Shown: positions 52,158 through 62,834, numbered from the stretch's first letter. The stretch: DNA of 64,000 nt from Sphingomonas sp. PP-CE-1A-559 (GCF_004340965.1 NZ_SLYA01000002.1:992001-1056000), one strand, 5' to 3'. Notes: generated by a model not told the origin, from the sequence alone. Numbers and translations: made by a program.

Positions 52158-53513
52158 ATGCAGATACTTAAAGCGGCCGGTCTCGCCCTCCTCGCGTCAG
52201 TTCCCGCCAGTGCGCAGATCGTCGCACAACCCTCGGCAGGAACATACCAGCGCGCCGTCGCGGCCGGTTACAAGGCGGCGCTCTATTGCTCGGGCATCTT
52301 CAATGCAGGCCGCACGCCGGAGCAGATCGATGCCGATGAGTTGGGCGGCATCTACCCGGACTATGAGAAGATCGTGCCGACGCTCACGGCGAACGTCGAC
52401 CGCACCCGCCAATCCGTCTCCGTAGGGTTCGATCCAAAGCTACCTCCGAGACGCGCGGAGTGGACTAGCGGGCATGGTTGCGTGACCCCGCCGATCGGCG
52501 GCACGGCATTAGCGGGCCGCAAGTCGACGGCGGCACCGTCGATTAGAGCAGCCGATCCTCGTCGCTGGCCGCAAGGTGACGCTGGCATCGCACCGCGCCC
52601 ATCGCCCACGCTGGCTGGCGCGGTCGGCAAGGCATTCGGGGCTACCTACGGCGTTGACACCAAGACCGTCGGCGTAATCGTCGTGAAGGACGGCAAAGTT
52701 CTTGCTGAGCAATATGACCGCGGTTTCGGGCCGTTCGTGTCCAACCGGACCTGGTCGGTCGGCAAGTCGATCGCCGGCACGCTCATCGGCCTGAACACTG
52801 CAGGCGCGTTGAAAGCCCCCGCCGCCGTACCACAATGGAAGACCGGCGATCCGCGTCATGCCATCACGCTCGACAATCTCCTGCGCATGGGATCCGGCCT
52901 GCACAGCGATACCGCCGGCAATCGCACCGATGCGATCTATTTCGGCGGGACCACGGTGGACGAACAGGCGGTGTCATGGCCTTTGGAGGCCCTGCCTGGC
53001 ACGCGCTTCCGCTACGCCAACACCGACATCCTGCTCGCTGTCTATGCCACCCGAAACGCGATCGGAGAGGCGCGGTACCGGGCGTTGCCGGGCAGCCTGT
53101 TCGGCCCGCTCGGCATGGCGCATACCGTCGCCGAGACCGACTGGCACGGTAATTACATCCTCTCCAGCCAAGTCTGGTCGACCGCGCGCGACCTTGCGAG
53201 ACTGGGATTGTTCTGGTCGCAGGACGGCGTCTGGCAGGGCAAGCGTATGCTGCCGGCAGGCTGGATGCGCACCATGACGACGCCGAGCGGACCGCAGCCG
53301 TTGAGCGGACCGGGCTATGGCGCGACGATGTGGCTGTTCGGCCCCAAGCAGGGCTTGCCCGAGGGCAGCTACGCCGCGCAAGGCAACCGGGGACAGTATG
53401 TCATGGTCATCCCGTCCCGGCAGCTCGTGATCGTCAGGCGCGGCGAGGATCCCGGCGCTGCGCGGTTCGACATCGCGCGCTTCGCCGCCGACGTCGCTGC
53501 GACGTTACCGTAA
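52158..53513 (+). CDS. Secreted serine hydrolase, class C beta-lactamase family
   Basis: A 451-residue exported protein (signal peptide to ASA-QIV). An unassigned N-terminal domain of about 120 residues is followed by the beta-lactamase/DD-peptidase fold. SVGK contains the nucleophile Ser and Lys, FRYANTD is the Tyr-x-Asn motif, and the third motif appears as GNRGQ instead of KTG. Members act as esterases or D-aminopeptidases more often than as true beta-lactamases. Confidence 0.85.
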   Translation: MQILKAAGLALLASVPASAQIVAQPSAGTYQRAVAAGYKAALYCSGIFNAGRTPEQIDADELGGIYPDYEKIVPTLTANVDRTRQSVSVGFDPKLPPRRAEWTSGHGCVTPPIGGTALAGRKSTAAPSIRAADPRRWPQGDAGIAPRPSPTLAGAVGKAFGATYGVDTKTVGVIVVKDGKVLAEQYDRGFGPFVSNRTWSVGKSIAGTLIGLNTAGALKAPAAVPQWKTGDPRHAITLDNLLRMGSGLHSDTAGNRTDAIYFGGTTVDEQAVSWPLEALPGTRFRYANTDILLAVYATRNAIGEARYRALPGSLFGPLGMAHTVAETDWHGNYILSSQVWSTARDLARLGLFWSQDGVWQGKRMLPAGWMRTMTTPSGPQPLSGPGYGATMWLFGPKQGLPEGSYAAQGNRGQYVMVIPSRQLVIVRRGEDPGAARFDIARFAADVAATLP

Positions 53514-53541
53514 GCTTCTCAGGCAGAGGCCGCCGTGGCCG

Positions 53542-54555
53542 CTAGCGCTTCGTGAACACCGCCTTTGGCAACACGACATGGACGCCCTTGTTGCGGTCTA
53601 CGAGCTCGGTGATCTCGACGTCGCCTGCGACGCTGATCAGCATGTAGGCGTCATCGCGCGACATGCCTTTTTCCGCGACGAGGAAATCGATCATATTGCG
53701 CAGCGCCTTGCGTGTCGCATGGCTGAGATCGTCGTCGAAGCCCATCGCGATATAGGCCTTGGGCGTCTCGGCACGGGGATAGGTAATCGCCGCCTTCTTG
53801 TGCAGCACGAACTCGAACGTCCCGGTCAACGAAGTTTCCAGCGCCGTGATATCGACCTCGCCATTACCCTGCGCGGCATGGCCGTCGCCGACCTGGAACA
53901 GTGCGCCGGGGGCATAGACGGGGAGGAACAAGGTCGTTCCCGCGACGAGCGCCTTGTCGTCCATGTTGCCGCCGTTGATCGTCGGCGGCGCGCTGTCGTA
54001 GCGGCCGAACGCCGGCGGCGGCGCAACGCCCATGCTGCCGAAGAACGGCGCCAACGGCACTTCAACGCCGGGCGCGAACAGGCCGATCATGCGCTTGGCA
54101 TCCAGCGGCACGATCTTCATCCGCGCATAGGGAAAATCGTCGGTCAGGAACCCCGCCCCGTACCGGAACGCGTTATAGGCATAGGGTATCGCCAGGTCGA
54201 CTTTCCGGATGCGCACTTCCAGCATGTCGCCAGGTTCCGCACCGGTAATCGCGATCGGTCCGGTCAGGATATGACCGCCGGGGCCGCGTGCGCTGGCCGG
54301 GACGCCGTCATAGACCGCACGCAGCGCCGGTTCGACCTGCGCAGGCGCAACGCCGGCCTTTTCCAGGCCCGCCGGGCTGTTGGTCAGCAATGTGTGGATC
54401 ACCACCGTGTCGCCCGACCGGATCGTCAGCACCGGCTTGTCGGTGGCATCGTAATGCCCCCAGGCGACCGTCTGCGGCGTCGCCTTCAGTTCGTAGGTCT
54501 CGGCATCCGCGGGCATCGCCGCGACAGTTAGAGCGGCAAGGATCAGGTAGCGCAT
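53542..54555 (-). CDS. Acetamidase/formamidase family protein, secreted
   Basis: About 337 residues with a signal peptide (RYLILAALTVAAMPADA-ET). The FmdA/AmdA fold shows VYDGVPASARGPGGHILTGPI, LGVAPPP-like region SMGVAPPPAFGRYDS, GGNMDDKALVAGTT and QVGDGHAAQGNGEVDITALE. The ATG at 54555 has AGGGG at a good distance. It follows the gamma-glutamyltransferase gene closely, so the pair may release ammonia or amino acids from extracellular amides and peptides. Confidence 0.85.
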   Translation of the reverse strand: MRYLILAALTVAAMPADAETYELKATPQTVAWGHYDATDKPVLTIRSGDTVVIHTLLTNSPAGLEKAGVAPAQVEPALRAVYDGVPASARGPGGHILTGPIAITGAEPGDMLEVRIRKVDLAIPYAYNAFRYGAGFLTDDFPYARMKIVPLDAKRMIGLFAPGVEVPLAPFFGSMGVAPPPAFGRYDSAPPTINGGNMDDKALVAGTTLFLPVYAPGALFQVGDGHAAQGNGEVDITALETSLTGTFEFVLHKKAAITYPRAETPKAYIAMGFDDDLSHATRKALRNMIDFLVAEKGMSRDDAYMLISVAGDVEITELVDRNKGVHVVLPKAVFTKR

Positions 54556-54565
54556 CGTCATCCCC

Positions 54566-56455
54566 TCAATAGGCCAGAGCGCAGCCGTCGGCGCGCATCT
54601 CGCTCGCGGCGGCATAGACCCGCGTTGCGCCGTCCATGCGGTGCTCGACGCATTCGTAGCGGCCGAAGCCTCCGTCGGGCTCGCCGATCGTCCAGCCGAT
54701 GTCGGCCAATTGCTGCTTGGTGGCGTCAGGCACGCCCGATTCCAGCCGCAGCAATCCGCGCGGGCCGAGCCCGGCGCTGTCTTCCCCCATCGATTGCGAC
54801 GAGCCCTCGTGGTGCCAGCGTGGCGCATCGCCCGCCGACTGGATCTCGAGGCCATAGTCGACGCGGTTGACGATGATCTGCGTCTGCCCCTGCGGTTGCA
54901 TGTCGCCGCCCATCACGCCGAAGCTCATCCAGGGATCGTTCCCGCGCGTCGCGAAACCGGGGATGATCGTCTGGAACGGCCGCTTGCCGGGCGCGTAGAT
55001 GTTAGGGTGGCCGTCCCTGAGGCTGAACAGCTGCCCGCGATCCTGGAACATGAAGCCGAGACCATCGGCGACCAGTCCCGACCCCATGCCGCGGAAGTTC
55101 GACTGGATCATCGACACCATCATGCCGTCCTTGTCGGCGCAGCTGAAATAGGTGGTGTCGCCGTGGCTGGGCGCCTGCCCGGGATGGACGGGATCGAGGA
55201 TCCGGTCACGGCGGATCAGTTTCGCGCGCTGGCGGGCGTATTCCTTGGATACCAGCCACTCGACCGGCACCTTACTGAAATGCGGATCGGCGTAGAAGCG
55301 CGCGCGGTCTTCATAGGCAAGCCGCTTGGCTTCTGCCTGCAGATGGATCGACAGCGGCGACTGGAAGCCCGCGTCGCCGAGGTCGAAGGTCTCGAGGATG
55401 TTCAGCATCTGCAGCGTCGCGATGCCCTGCGTGTTGGCGCCGAGCGCATGCACGTCCACGCCGCGATAGCCCGTCCGGTGCGGCGCGATCCATTCCGAGC
55501 GGTGCGCGGCCAGATCCTCGAAACGCAACCAGCCGCCGATCCGCTTGAAGTAGCGATCGATGACGCGCGCGATCTCGCCGGAATAGAACGCATCGCGTCC
55601 GCCCGCCGCGATCGCGCGATAAGTGCGGGCGAGATCGGGATTGCGAAACACCTGCCCGATCGCCGGCCCTTTGCCGTCGGCCAGGCCATAGGTCTTCAGC
55701 GCATTGGCGGTTTCCTCGATGCCGTTACCCGGCCGGCGGAATGCCGCCATGCTGCGGCGGATATAATAGGCGATGATGTCCGGCACCGGCGCACCCGCCT
55801 CGGCATGCGCGATCGCCGGCTCGAACAACTGCGCCCAGGGCAGCCGGCCATAGCGTTGGTGCATCGTCCACCAGGCATCCACCGCACCCGGCACCGACAC
55901 CGACACCGCGCCCAGCGGCGGCAGCGCCCCGCCGCGTGCCCGCGACCGCACCGTTTCCAGGCTCAAGCCGCGTGGCGACGCGCCCGATCCGGCGAGCCCG
56001 ACGACCTTGCGCTGCTTCGGATCCCAGATCATCGCATAAGCGTCACCACCGATGCCACTCGACGTCGGCTCGAGGAAACCCAGACAGGCATTGATCGCGA
56101 TCGCAGCGTCGACCGCCGATCCGCCTCGGCGCAAAATGTCGATTCCTGCCTGCGTCGCCAGCGGGTGTGCGGTCCCCGCGGCGCCGTTGAGGCCATAGGC
56201 AGCGGTGCGCGAGGCGAAACTCGCGCCGACCGGGCGATCGCCCGCGGCTACGTCTGGACGAAGGAAGCGGTCCTCCCCGGCAACCCAGCGCGGGGGGAGC
56301 GTCGCGGTCTTCGGCTGAGGGGCACCACCCTGTCCGGGGCCCGGAACGCCCTGCTTGCCCGGAACGCCGGGGCCGGCCTGACTGCCCTGCGCCATGCCGA
56401 TACCCGGTAGCAAAGCGGCCCCTGGCAAGGCGGCAATGAAAGTTCGACGACGCAT
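54566..56455 (-). CDS. Gamma-glutamyltransferase family protein
   Basis: A 629-residue Ntn-hydrolase precursor. The N-terminus RRRTFIAALPGAALLPG is a Tat-like signal, followed by a Gly/Pro-rich linker. GGSAVDAAIAINACLGFLEP and SSGIGGDAYA are family motifs. Autocleavage should occur before the catalytic Thr in GDTTYFSCADKDG, and NFRGMGSGL and GKRPFQTIIPGF follow. It cleaves gamma-glutamyl bonds, as in glutathione, in the periplasm. It is co-transcribed with the formamidase-like gene. Confidence 0.9.
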   Translation of the reverse strand: MRRRTFIAALPGAALLPGIGMAQGSQAGPGVPGKQGVPGPGQGGAPQPKTATLPPRWVAGEDRFLRPDVAAGDRPVGASFASRTAAYGLNGAAGTAHPLATQAGIDILRRGGSAVDAAIAINACLGFLEPTSSGIGGDAYAMIWDPKQRKVVGLAGSGASPRGLSLETVRSRARGGALPPLGAVSVSVPGAVDAWWTMHQRYGRLPWAQLFEPAIAHAEAGAPVPDIIAYYIRRSMAAFRRPGNGIEETANALKTYGLADGKGPAIGQVFRNPDLARTYRAIAAGGRDAFYSGEIARVIDRYFKRIGGWLRFEDLAAHRSEWIAPHRTGYRGVDVHALGANTQGIATLQMLNILETFDLGDAGFQSPLSIHLQAEAKRLAYEDRARFYADPHFSKVPVEWLVSKEYARQRAKLIRRDRILDPVHPGQAPSHGDTTYFSCADKDGMMVSMIQSNFRGMGSGLVADGLGFMFQDRGQLFSLRDGHPNIYAPGKRPFQTIIPGFATRGNDPWMSFGVMGGDMQPQGQTQIIVNRVDYGLEIQSAGDAPRWHHEGSSQSMGEDSAGLGPRGLLRLESGVPDATKQQLADIGWTIGEPDGGFGRYECVEHRMDGATRVYAAASEMRADGCALAY

Positions 56456-56583
56456 AGAGGACGCTCCCGGTGCTGATGACCGATCTTCGCTGGCTCCGTG
56501 TGCGAGTTCAAGGGGTTGATAGCGCCCGCGTCGCCGCAGCGCGATCATCGCAGGCAGAAGTCGTGATAGCGTTGGTCGGCCGC

Positions 56584-56802
56584 CTATCCGTCGCGCGGGG
56601 CGCGGGCGATCACGGCTTGAGCTACACGAAGACGTGCCTTCCAGATCTTGACCGAAGGATGCCCGGCAGCGAGGCCGACCAGCCGCCCCTCGATCTGCGC
56701 GATCTCTCGCTTGGCTGCATCGAGCTCGGTCGCTGTCGGTGCAGGCTGGATATTGGCGCGTGCATGCGCGCCGGTGCGTCCCTTGCTCTTTGTCATGGGC
56801 AA
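56584..56802 (-). CDS. Small hypothetical protein
   Basis: A 72-residue basic protein. The C-terminal 45 residues (ELDAAKREIAQIEGRLVGLA and after) look like a helical hairpin. Codon use is typical of the region (GAG, AAG, ATC, CTC), which supports a real gene. The start may be 56796. No family recognised. Confidence 0.5.
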   Translation of the reverse strand: MPMTKSKGRTGAHARANIQPAPTATELDAAKREIAQIEGRLVGLAAGHPSVKIWKARLRVAQAVIARAPRDG

Positions 56803-56848
56803 CGCGATGGTCTCAGATGGCAGGGGCCGTCAATATAGGACGGCATCT

Positions 56849-57775
56849 ATGACAGGTCCCAGCATGTCGATGACCTATCCGCCGTTGCTAAATACGGGCT
56901 CGGGCGTTCGTGACGGCATGAACGACAGCCTGTTATCGATCCGTGACCAGACCAAGACCGGCATCGTGCGACAGGTGCGGACTCTGTTCCATGACCAGGC
57001 TCGTGGCGAGGAGCCGGTGAAGCGGAGCGATACTGCACTGTTTCCGCCCGATTCCATGATCTGGCGTGTGCATGGCGATGTTGTGAGCATGATGGTTGGC
57101 GGCGTGTCCGCTTTGCTGCTGCAGATGCTGCATCCAGCCGTTCTAGCCGGGGTTTGGGACCATTCGAACTTCCGAACCGATATGCTCGGCAGGCTGAGGC
57201 GCACTGCCCGATTCATCGCTGCGACCACATATGGCGAGCGCGCGGAGGCAGAGGCGGCAATAGCGCGAGTCCGCGCGGTCCATTCGCACATCGGTGGCAC
57301 GCTTCCCGACGGGACGCCCTACCGTGCCGACGACCCCAGTTTATTGGCGTGGGTCCACGTTTCCGAAGCGTGGTCCTTCCTCGCTGCCTGGCAGCACTTC
57401 GGAGATCGTCGACTGACGCTCGCACAGGAAGATCTCTACTACGCCGAGTTCGCGAGCGTAGGATCGGCACTGGGTGCCGACGCCCTCCCGCGGAACCGTG
57501 CGGCCACGAATCAGGCGCTCCGTAATATGCAACCGGCGTTGATCGCAGACGGTCGCACGCGCCAGGTCGCGCGATTGGTGCTCAATCAGAAACCGGGCAA
57601 CCCGCTTGCAATACCGCTTCAACGAACCATCGCGCAGGCGGCGGTAGACCTTCTCCCGAGCTGGGCACGTCGGATGCATGGCCTCCATGCGTCGCCGGTC
57701 TTCATGAGACCAGTCGTTCGGTCCGGTACGCGACAGGTGGCGAAAACGTTGCGCTGGGCCTTCGACGGCAACTGA
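56849..57775 (+). CDS. DUF2236-family (MpaB/rubber oxygenase-like) protein
   Basis: A 308-residue protein. MIWRVHGDVVSMMVGGVSALLLQMLHP is the hallmark helix of the family, HSNFRTDMLGRLRRTARFI follows, and LLAWVHVSEAWSFL has the conserved His. Related proteins (latex-clearing protein Lcp, MpaB) are haem enzymes that cleave C=C or modify prenyl chains. Bacterial DUF2236 proteins are mostly uncharacterised. ATAGGA lies 8 bases before the ATG. It stands alone. Confidence 0.82.
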   Translation: MTGPSMSMTYPPLLNTGSGVRDGMNDSLLSIRDQTKTGIVRQVRTLFHDQARGEEPVKRSDTALFPPDSMIWRVHGDVVSMMVGGVSALLLQMLHPAVLAGVWDHSNFRTDMLGRLRRTARFIAATTYGERAEAEAAIARVRAVHSHIGGTLPDGTPYRADDPSLLAWVHVSEAWSFLAAWQHFGDRRLTLAQEDLYYAEFASVGSALGADALPRNRAATNQALRNMQPALIADGRTRQVARLVLNQKPGNPLAIPLQRTIAQAAVDLLPSWARRMHGLHASPVFMRPVVRSGTRQVAKTLRWAFDGN

Positions 57776-57841
57776 AGCGGGAGGCGCAGAACTGGCGAAG
57801 CTCGTTGCTACCCATCGACGGTATGGTCCGGGAGTAATTTG

Positions 57842-58231
57842 ATGAAGACGTTGACCATCATCGGCCGGAATATCAGCGATATCCCGACCTTCTACGCCGA
57901 GATAAACCGGGTGTTTATGGCCAAGGAAGATTGGCAATTAGGCGAAAGCCTCGATGCGCTGAACGACCTGCTCTATGGTGGCTACGGCGCGATCGAGGGG
58001 CGGGAAAAGGTTCGTATCGTCTGGCAGGACGTTGCGGCCAGCAGAGCGGCACTCGGTGTCGAGACGACCCGAACGTTCCTCGCCAGAAAATTGCAGCGAC
58101 CGGCTGGCTTCGACGTGGATGCGATTGGTCGCCAGCTGGACGCGCTCGACCGTGGCACCGGGCAAACCTATTTCGAGATCATCGTGGAGATCATCAGCGA
58201 TCATCGGAACATCGAGCTTGTTTTCGCTTGA
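57842..58231 (+). CDS. Barstar-family protein
   Basis: A 129-residue protein related to barstar, the inhibitor of barnase ribonuclease. ISDIPTFYAEINRVFM corresponds to the barstar helix start, and LGESLDALNDLLYGGYG is the conserved loop and helix. No barnase-like toxin gene is adjacent on either side. It may protect against ribonucleases from neighbours or act on a toxin encoded elsewhere. ATG at 57842 follows a weak upstream TTG. Confidence 0.72.
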   Translation: MKTLTIIGRNISDIPTFYAEINRVFMAKEDWQLGESLDALNDLLYGGYGAIEGREKVRIVWQDVAASRAALGVETTRTFLARKLQRPAGFDVDAIGRQLDALDRGTGQTYFEIIVEIISDHRNIELVFA

Positions 58232-58548
58232 TGCGCAGCGATCGACTTCGGTTGGCGAGCATGCTGCCTTGATGCGCGGCGCCGGCGAGCACCAAGCCGT
58301 CCTGCCATGCGCCGATGATGATAACGCCTTCCGCATCTGTCCGCGCTCTAAGCCTGCGTTGCCGTTGACGGAGCAGCTCGATAGCCAGCAGCAAGGCAAT
58401 TGCTGACCACGCGAAAACACGATCGATATTGGCTCAGCAGCACATTCCGTGAAGCGGCACTGGCTGGCCGACCCGGTGCAGTAGGGTTGCACGGTTGGCC
58501 TACTGTCGCCTAGCGTGGCGCGATAAGCTTCACAGTCAGGAAATCGGC
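58232..58548. other. Intergenic stretch without a recognisable gene
   Basis: About 317 bases between the barstar-like gene and the second DUF885 gene. I see no convincing open frame, hairpin or repeat. The ribosome site AGGAAATCGGC before 58549 is the only clear element. Confidence 0.5.
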
Positions 58549-60375
58549 ATGGATCGTCGCGCCTTCATCACGTCCAGTGCCGCTGCCGCCGCGTTGAGCA
58601 CGCTACCCGCACGATCCGCGTTTGCGCAGAACTCAGCGGGAACAGCAGCGGCACCATCGCCGGGCGACGCCCGGTTGAACGCGGCCTTCGATCAGGTCCT
58701 GCGCGAAACCGTCCGCCAATCGCCGGAATTCGCCACCTCGCTTGGGCTCGATACCGGCAAGGATGCCGATCTGCGCCATATGCTGGGTGACAACAGCTAC
58801 GCCGCCATCGCGAAGGACCTGGCACGAAACCGCAAGGCACAGGCGCTCGTCACCGCCGTCGATCCCGCCTCGCTGTCGCCGCGGGCCCGCATCGATCGCG
58901 AAGTCGTCCTCTACAGCATCCAGTCGAACATGGTCGGCCCGGAGAAGTTCGGCCTCTCCTCGCCGCAGGGGCCGTATCCGATCACGCAGCAGGACGGCGT
59001 CTATTTCTCCATGCCGGACTTCCTGGCCTCGACCCACCCGGTCAAGACCGCGGATGATGCCGAAGCCTATCTGGATCGATTGGCGATGATGGGCCGGCAG
59101 CTGGATAACGAAACCGAGGTTCAGCGTCGCGAAGCCGCCAAGGGTCGGCTGGCGCCCGACTTCTCCCTTGATCTAGCGCTAGGCCAAATGGCGAACCTGC
59201 GGTCACCCAGCCCGGTCGACAACCAGCTCGTCCAGGCGCTGACCAGCCGCACCGGCCCCGCGAAGATCGCCGGGGATTGGCAGGCACGCGCTGCCAAGAT
59301 CGTCGCGACCCAGGTCTATCCGGCGCTCGATCGCCAGATCGCTTTGCTGCGCTCGCTGCGGCCCTCTGCGCGCAGTGCCGCCGGCATCTGGGCGATCCCC
59401 AACGGCGATGCGATCTACGCCGCCGCGCTGGCGCAGGCGACCACCACAAGCTTGTCGCCCGACGAAGTCCATCGCATGGGCCTGCAACAGGTCGCGGAAC
59501 TCACCGCACAGCTCGATCCGATCCTGCGTGAACAAGGCCTCACGCAGGGCAGTGTCGGTGCCCGGCTCGACCAGCTCAACCGCCTGCCCGCGCAATTGTT
59601 CGCGAACACGGACGCCGGTCGTGCCGAGCTGCTCGCCAGTCTCAACGCAGGCGTACAGGCGATGCAGGCACGGCTGCCCAAGGCATTCACGAACCCGCCC
59701 AACGCGGCGCTCGAGATCCGCCGCGTCGCGCCCGAAATCCAGGACGGGGCCCCCAACGGCTATTACTTCCGCGCGCCGCTCGCTGGCTCGCGCGCCGCGA
59801 TCTACTGGATCAACCTCAAGAGCGTGCACGACTGGCCGAAATACACGCTGCCGAGCCTGACCTATCACGAAGGCGTTCCGGGGCATCATCTCCAAATATC
59901 GACCGCGCAACGCGCGCCCACGCATCCGCTGCGCAAGATCGCCTTCTTCAACGCGTATCTGGAAGGCTGGGCGCTTTATGCGGAACAACTTGCCGACGAA
60001 CTCGGCGGCTATGCCTCGCCCGTGGAACGCGCCGGCTATCTGCAATCATTCCTGTTCCGCGCGGCACGGCTGGTCGTGGATACCGGCATTCATACCAAGC
60101 GGTGGACGCATGACCAGGCGACGAAATACCTGGTCGATACGGTCGGCTTCGCCCCCGGACGCTCGCAGCGCGAGGTCGAGCGCTATTGCGTCTCGCCGGG
60201 TCAGGCATGCAGCTACAAGATCGGCCACGCGGCCTGGCTGCGCGCACGCGAGAAGGCCAAGGCGATCGCCGGCGATCGCTTCGACCTGAAGCATTTCCAC
60301 GATGTGCTGGAAGCCGGTGCGATGCCGCTGTCGATGCTCGAGCGGATCGTCGAGGAACGTGCGCGCGCTGTCTGA
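58549..60375 (+). CDS. DUF885-family secreted metallopeptidase-like protein
   Basis: A 608-residue paralogue of the gene at 42567. The N-terminus MDRRAFITSSAAAAALST is a Tat-type signal (RRxF). HEGVPGHHLQ and EGWALYAEQLADELGG are the metal-site motifs, and GQACSYKIGH lies in the C-terminal part. AGGAAATCGGC precedes the ATG. Periplasmic peptide degradation is likely. Confidence 0.86.
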   Translation: MDRRAFITSSAAAAALSTLPARSAFAQNSAGTAAAPSPGDARLNAAFDQVLRETVRQSPEFATSLGLDTGKDADLRHMLGDNSYAAIAKDLARNRKAQALVTAVDPASLSPRARIDREVVLYSIQSNMVGPEKFGLSSPQGPYPITQQDGVYFSMPDFLASTHPVKTADDAEAYLDRLAMMGRQLDNETEVQRREAAKGRLAPDFSLDLALGQMANLRSPSPVDNQLVQALTSRTGPAKIAGDWQARAAKIVATQVYPALDRQIALLRSLRPSARSAAGIWAIPNGDAIYAAALAQATTTSLSPDEVHRMGLQQVAELTAQLDPILREQGLTQGSVGARLDQLNRLPAQLFANTDAGRAELLASLNAGVQAMQARLPKAFTNPPNAALEIRRVAPEIQDGAPNGYYFRAPLAGSRAAIYWINLKSVHDWPKYTLPSLTYHEGVPGHHLQISTAQRAPTHPLRKIAFFNAYLEGWALYAEQLADELGGYASPVERAGYLQSFLFRAARLVVDTGIHTKRWTHDQATKYLVDTVGFAPGRSQREVERYCVSPGQACSYKIGHAAWLRAREKAKAIAGDRFDLKHFHDVLEAGAMPLSMLERIVEERARAV

Positions 60376-60440
60376 CGACTAGCCGCGGACCAGGCTCCCT
60401 CGACCAGAAACACACATGCTTGAGTCTCCCAGAACTGGGA

Positions 60441-62834
60441 CAGCGCGCGCGCGGGTTCGGCCCGTGCGACGCGCCATGCCTGGCTGGCGACAGTCGCCGC
60501 CGCGATGACGAGCGCCAGCACGCTGGCACCCACGAAATAGCCGGGCGACAACCCGATCCGGTCGTCGAACCCGCTCAACCAATGCGACATCGCGAACCAT
60601 GCGATCGGCCACGCGATCACGTTCGCCAGGAGGACCGGCTTGAGGAACTGAACCAGCAGCAGCTGCATCACGTCGCTGGTCGAGGCCCTCAGCACCTTGC
60701 GGATACCGATCTCCTTGACCCGCCGCATCGTATCGAACGCTGCCAGGCCATAGAGCCCGAGGCACCCGATCGCGACTGCCAGCACCGCGCCGGCCGTAAA
60801 CAACCGCGACCGCTGCACGTCCTGGCGATAATAGGAGTCGTACAGTTTCTGGTCGACCGTCGTGGCTGCTGGCGGAACCGCTGGCGCGATGCGGCGCCAT
60901 GTCGTTTCCAGCCGTCCCAGGACGGTTCCGGGATCGGCCGAGGTGCGGATCACCACGATGGCGCGATAGCCACCGCCAGGCCGATAGCTATAGGCGAACG
61001 CCTCGACCGGCTCGCGCGGCGTTCCGAAGCGCATATCGGCGATCACACCGACGATCCTCACCGTCGCGCCATCGAGCGAAACGATCTGGCCGATCGCTTC
61101 GTTGGCTTGCTCGAACCCCAAGCGCTCGGCGGCAGTATGGTTGAGCACGATGTTCGCTACCCTGCCCGCAACGGCCGTGCTCCCGGTGCCGCTGTTGCCA
61201 ACGTCCAGCGCGAACCGATCCGCATCGAAGATCCGACCAGCCAGCAGACGGGCTCGGTACGTGTCGAAGAACTGCTCGCCGACCGTGGCCTGGACGATCA
61301 TCGGCGGCTCGCCGATCGCCCCGGCGCGTTTCATCTTGGCGATTGCGAACGTGCCGCCGCCGGGCACGACGCCGCTCGTCGTGATGCCTGCAACCCCGCG
61401 GGTCTTGCGCATCGCGTCGACCAGCCGGGCACGTTGCCCCGCATCCAGCGCGGCGTCGCCGTAACCACTCAGCATGATCAGGCCGTCTCGCCCGAAGCCG
61501 ATGTCCGCCTGCTGAACGTGCCGCGTCTGGACGAACAGAACCGCAGTCCCGATCATCAGCGCGACCGCGATGCCGAACTGGGTCACCACCAGTGCCTTGC
61601 GTAATCCTGCGCCCGCGCGATCGCCGCCGGGGGTCCGGGCCGCGGCGAGCACGCCCGCAGGCAGGAATCAGGATATCACGAACGCCGGATAGAACCCTGC
61701 CAGCAACGTCACCAGAGCGGTCGTCGCCAGGAGCGGCGGCAGGATAGACCCCGCCCCCCAATAAGCGATCGACAAGTCGGTGCCGCCGATCGCGTTGACG
61801 AACGGCAGCGCAATCTCGGCAAGCGCCAGCCCGATCAACGCCGCCAGCGTCACGGCTGCCAGTGCCTCGCCGAGCAATTGCCCGATCAGCATCCGCCGGG
61901 TCGCACCGACCACCTTGCGCATCGCGATTTCCCGCGCCCTCAGCCCTGCGCGCGCTGTCGCCAGATTGACGTAATTGACCACCGCCAGCAGCAGCGCGAC
62001 GATCCCCACGCCGCCCAGCACGGCGACGACCGTGCCGACCCCGTTGCCCGCAAAATGGCGCCCGGCGAGCGGCACGATGCCTTCTTTCAGGAATTGACGC
62101 GCGTCGGGATTGAACGCGGGATCGGGATGGCGGCGCATGAATGCTCCGATCCGGTCCGCCATCGCGGTGTCGGGCAGTGCCAGAAACGTCACGACACCAT
62201 TGCTGGTAGATCGGGAATCGTCAGTGAGTTCGGCCGGGATCGCCGCGAACAGGACACTGGCGTATGTCTGGTTCTGCGGCAGGTCGGCGATCACCGCCCC
62301 GACCCGGTAGGTGCGCGCCTTCCCGTCGATCGCAACCGTCAGCGTCCGTCCTAGCGCGCTTGCTTTGCCAAAATACGCCTCCGCGACGCTCTGGGTGACG
62401 ACAATCCCATCCGGGCGGGCGATCGCACTCGCGGTATCGCCCTCGACGACGGGAAACGGAAAAATCCGAAAGTAATCGCGGTCGACCAATGCCAGTTTGC
62501 GCGGGGTACTCGTGTTCCCGGTCAGCACCGTCGCGGCGTCATAGGGCGTCATCCGCGCCACGACGAGATCGGGGAACGCCGCGGCCAATTGCCCGGAGAG
62601 TGTAGGCGAAGATGGAATCTGCACCTCGGGGTTGCCGGGGAACTGGATCGTGCGCGCGATCGTCCAGACCCGTTCCCATCCCGGCAGCACGCGGTCGTAG
62701 TTCGTCTCGAACCGGACGAACAGCATCAGTATCAGGAACACCGCGATGCCGAGCGCAAGCCCGCCGATGTTGAGGATGGCGCATAGCCGATGGCGGGCGA
62801 GCGAACGGTACAGCGTCGGCAAGGCTGCGGACAT
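60441..62834 (-). pseudogene. MacB/FtsX-type ABC permease interrupted by an in-frame stop
   Basis: A roughly 800-residue two-domain permease whose reading frame is broken. The N-terminal part (MSAALPTLYRSLARHRL to AGFYPAFVIS) ends at a TGA at 61668-61670. The same frame continues directly after the stop as FLPAGVLAAARTPGGD and on through a second FtsX domain. A Gly codon GGA changed to TGA would explain it. At the far end, homology to the neighbouring permease stops after AEPARAL (60441). The expected short terminus is lost, and the frame would run on to 60213, antisense into the DUF885 gene. It is most likely non-functional, unless the stop is read through. Confidence 0.75.

Noticed and set aside
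54641..56410. A 589-codon open frame on the plus strand
   Set aside because: It is antisense to the gamma-glutamyltransferase and shows no recognisable fold.
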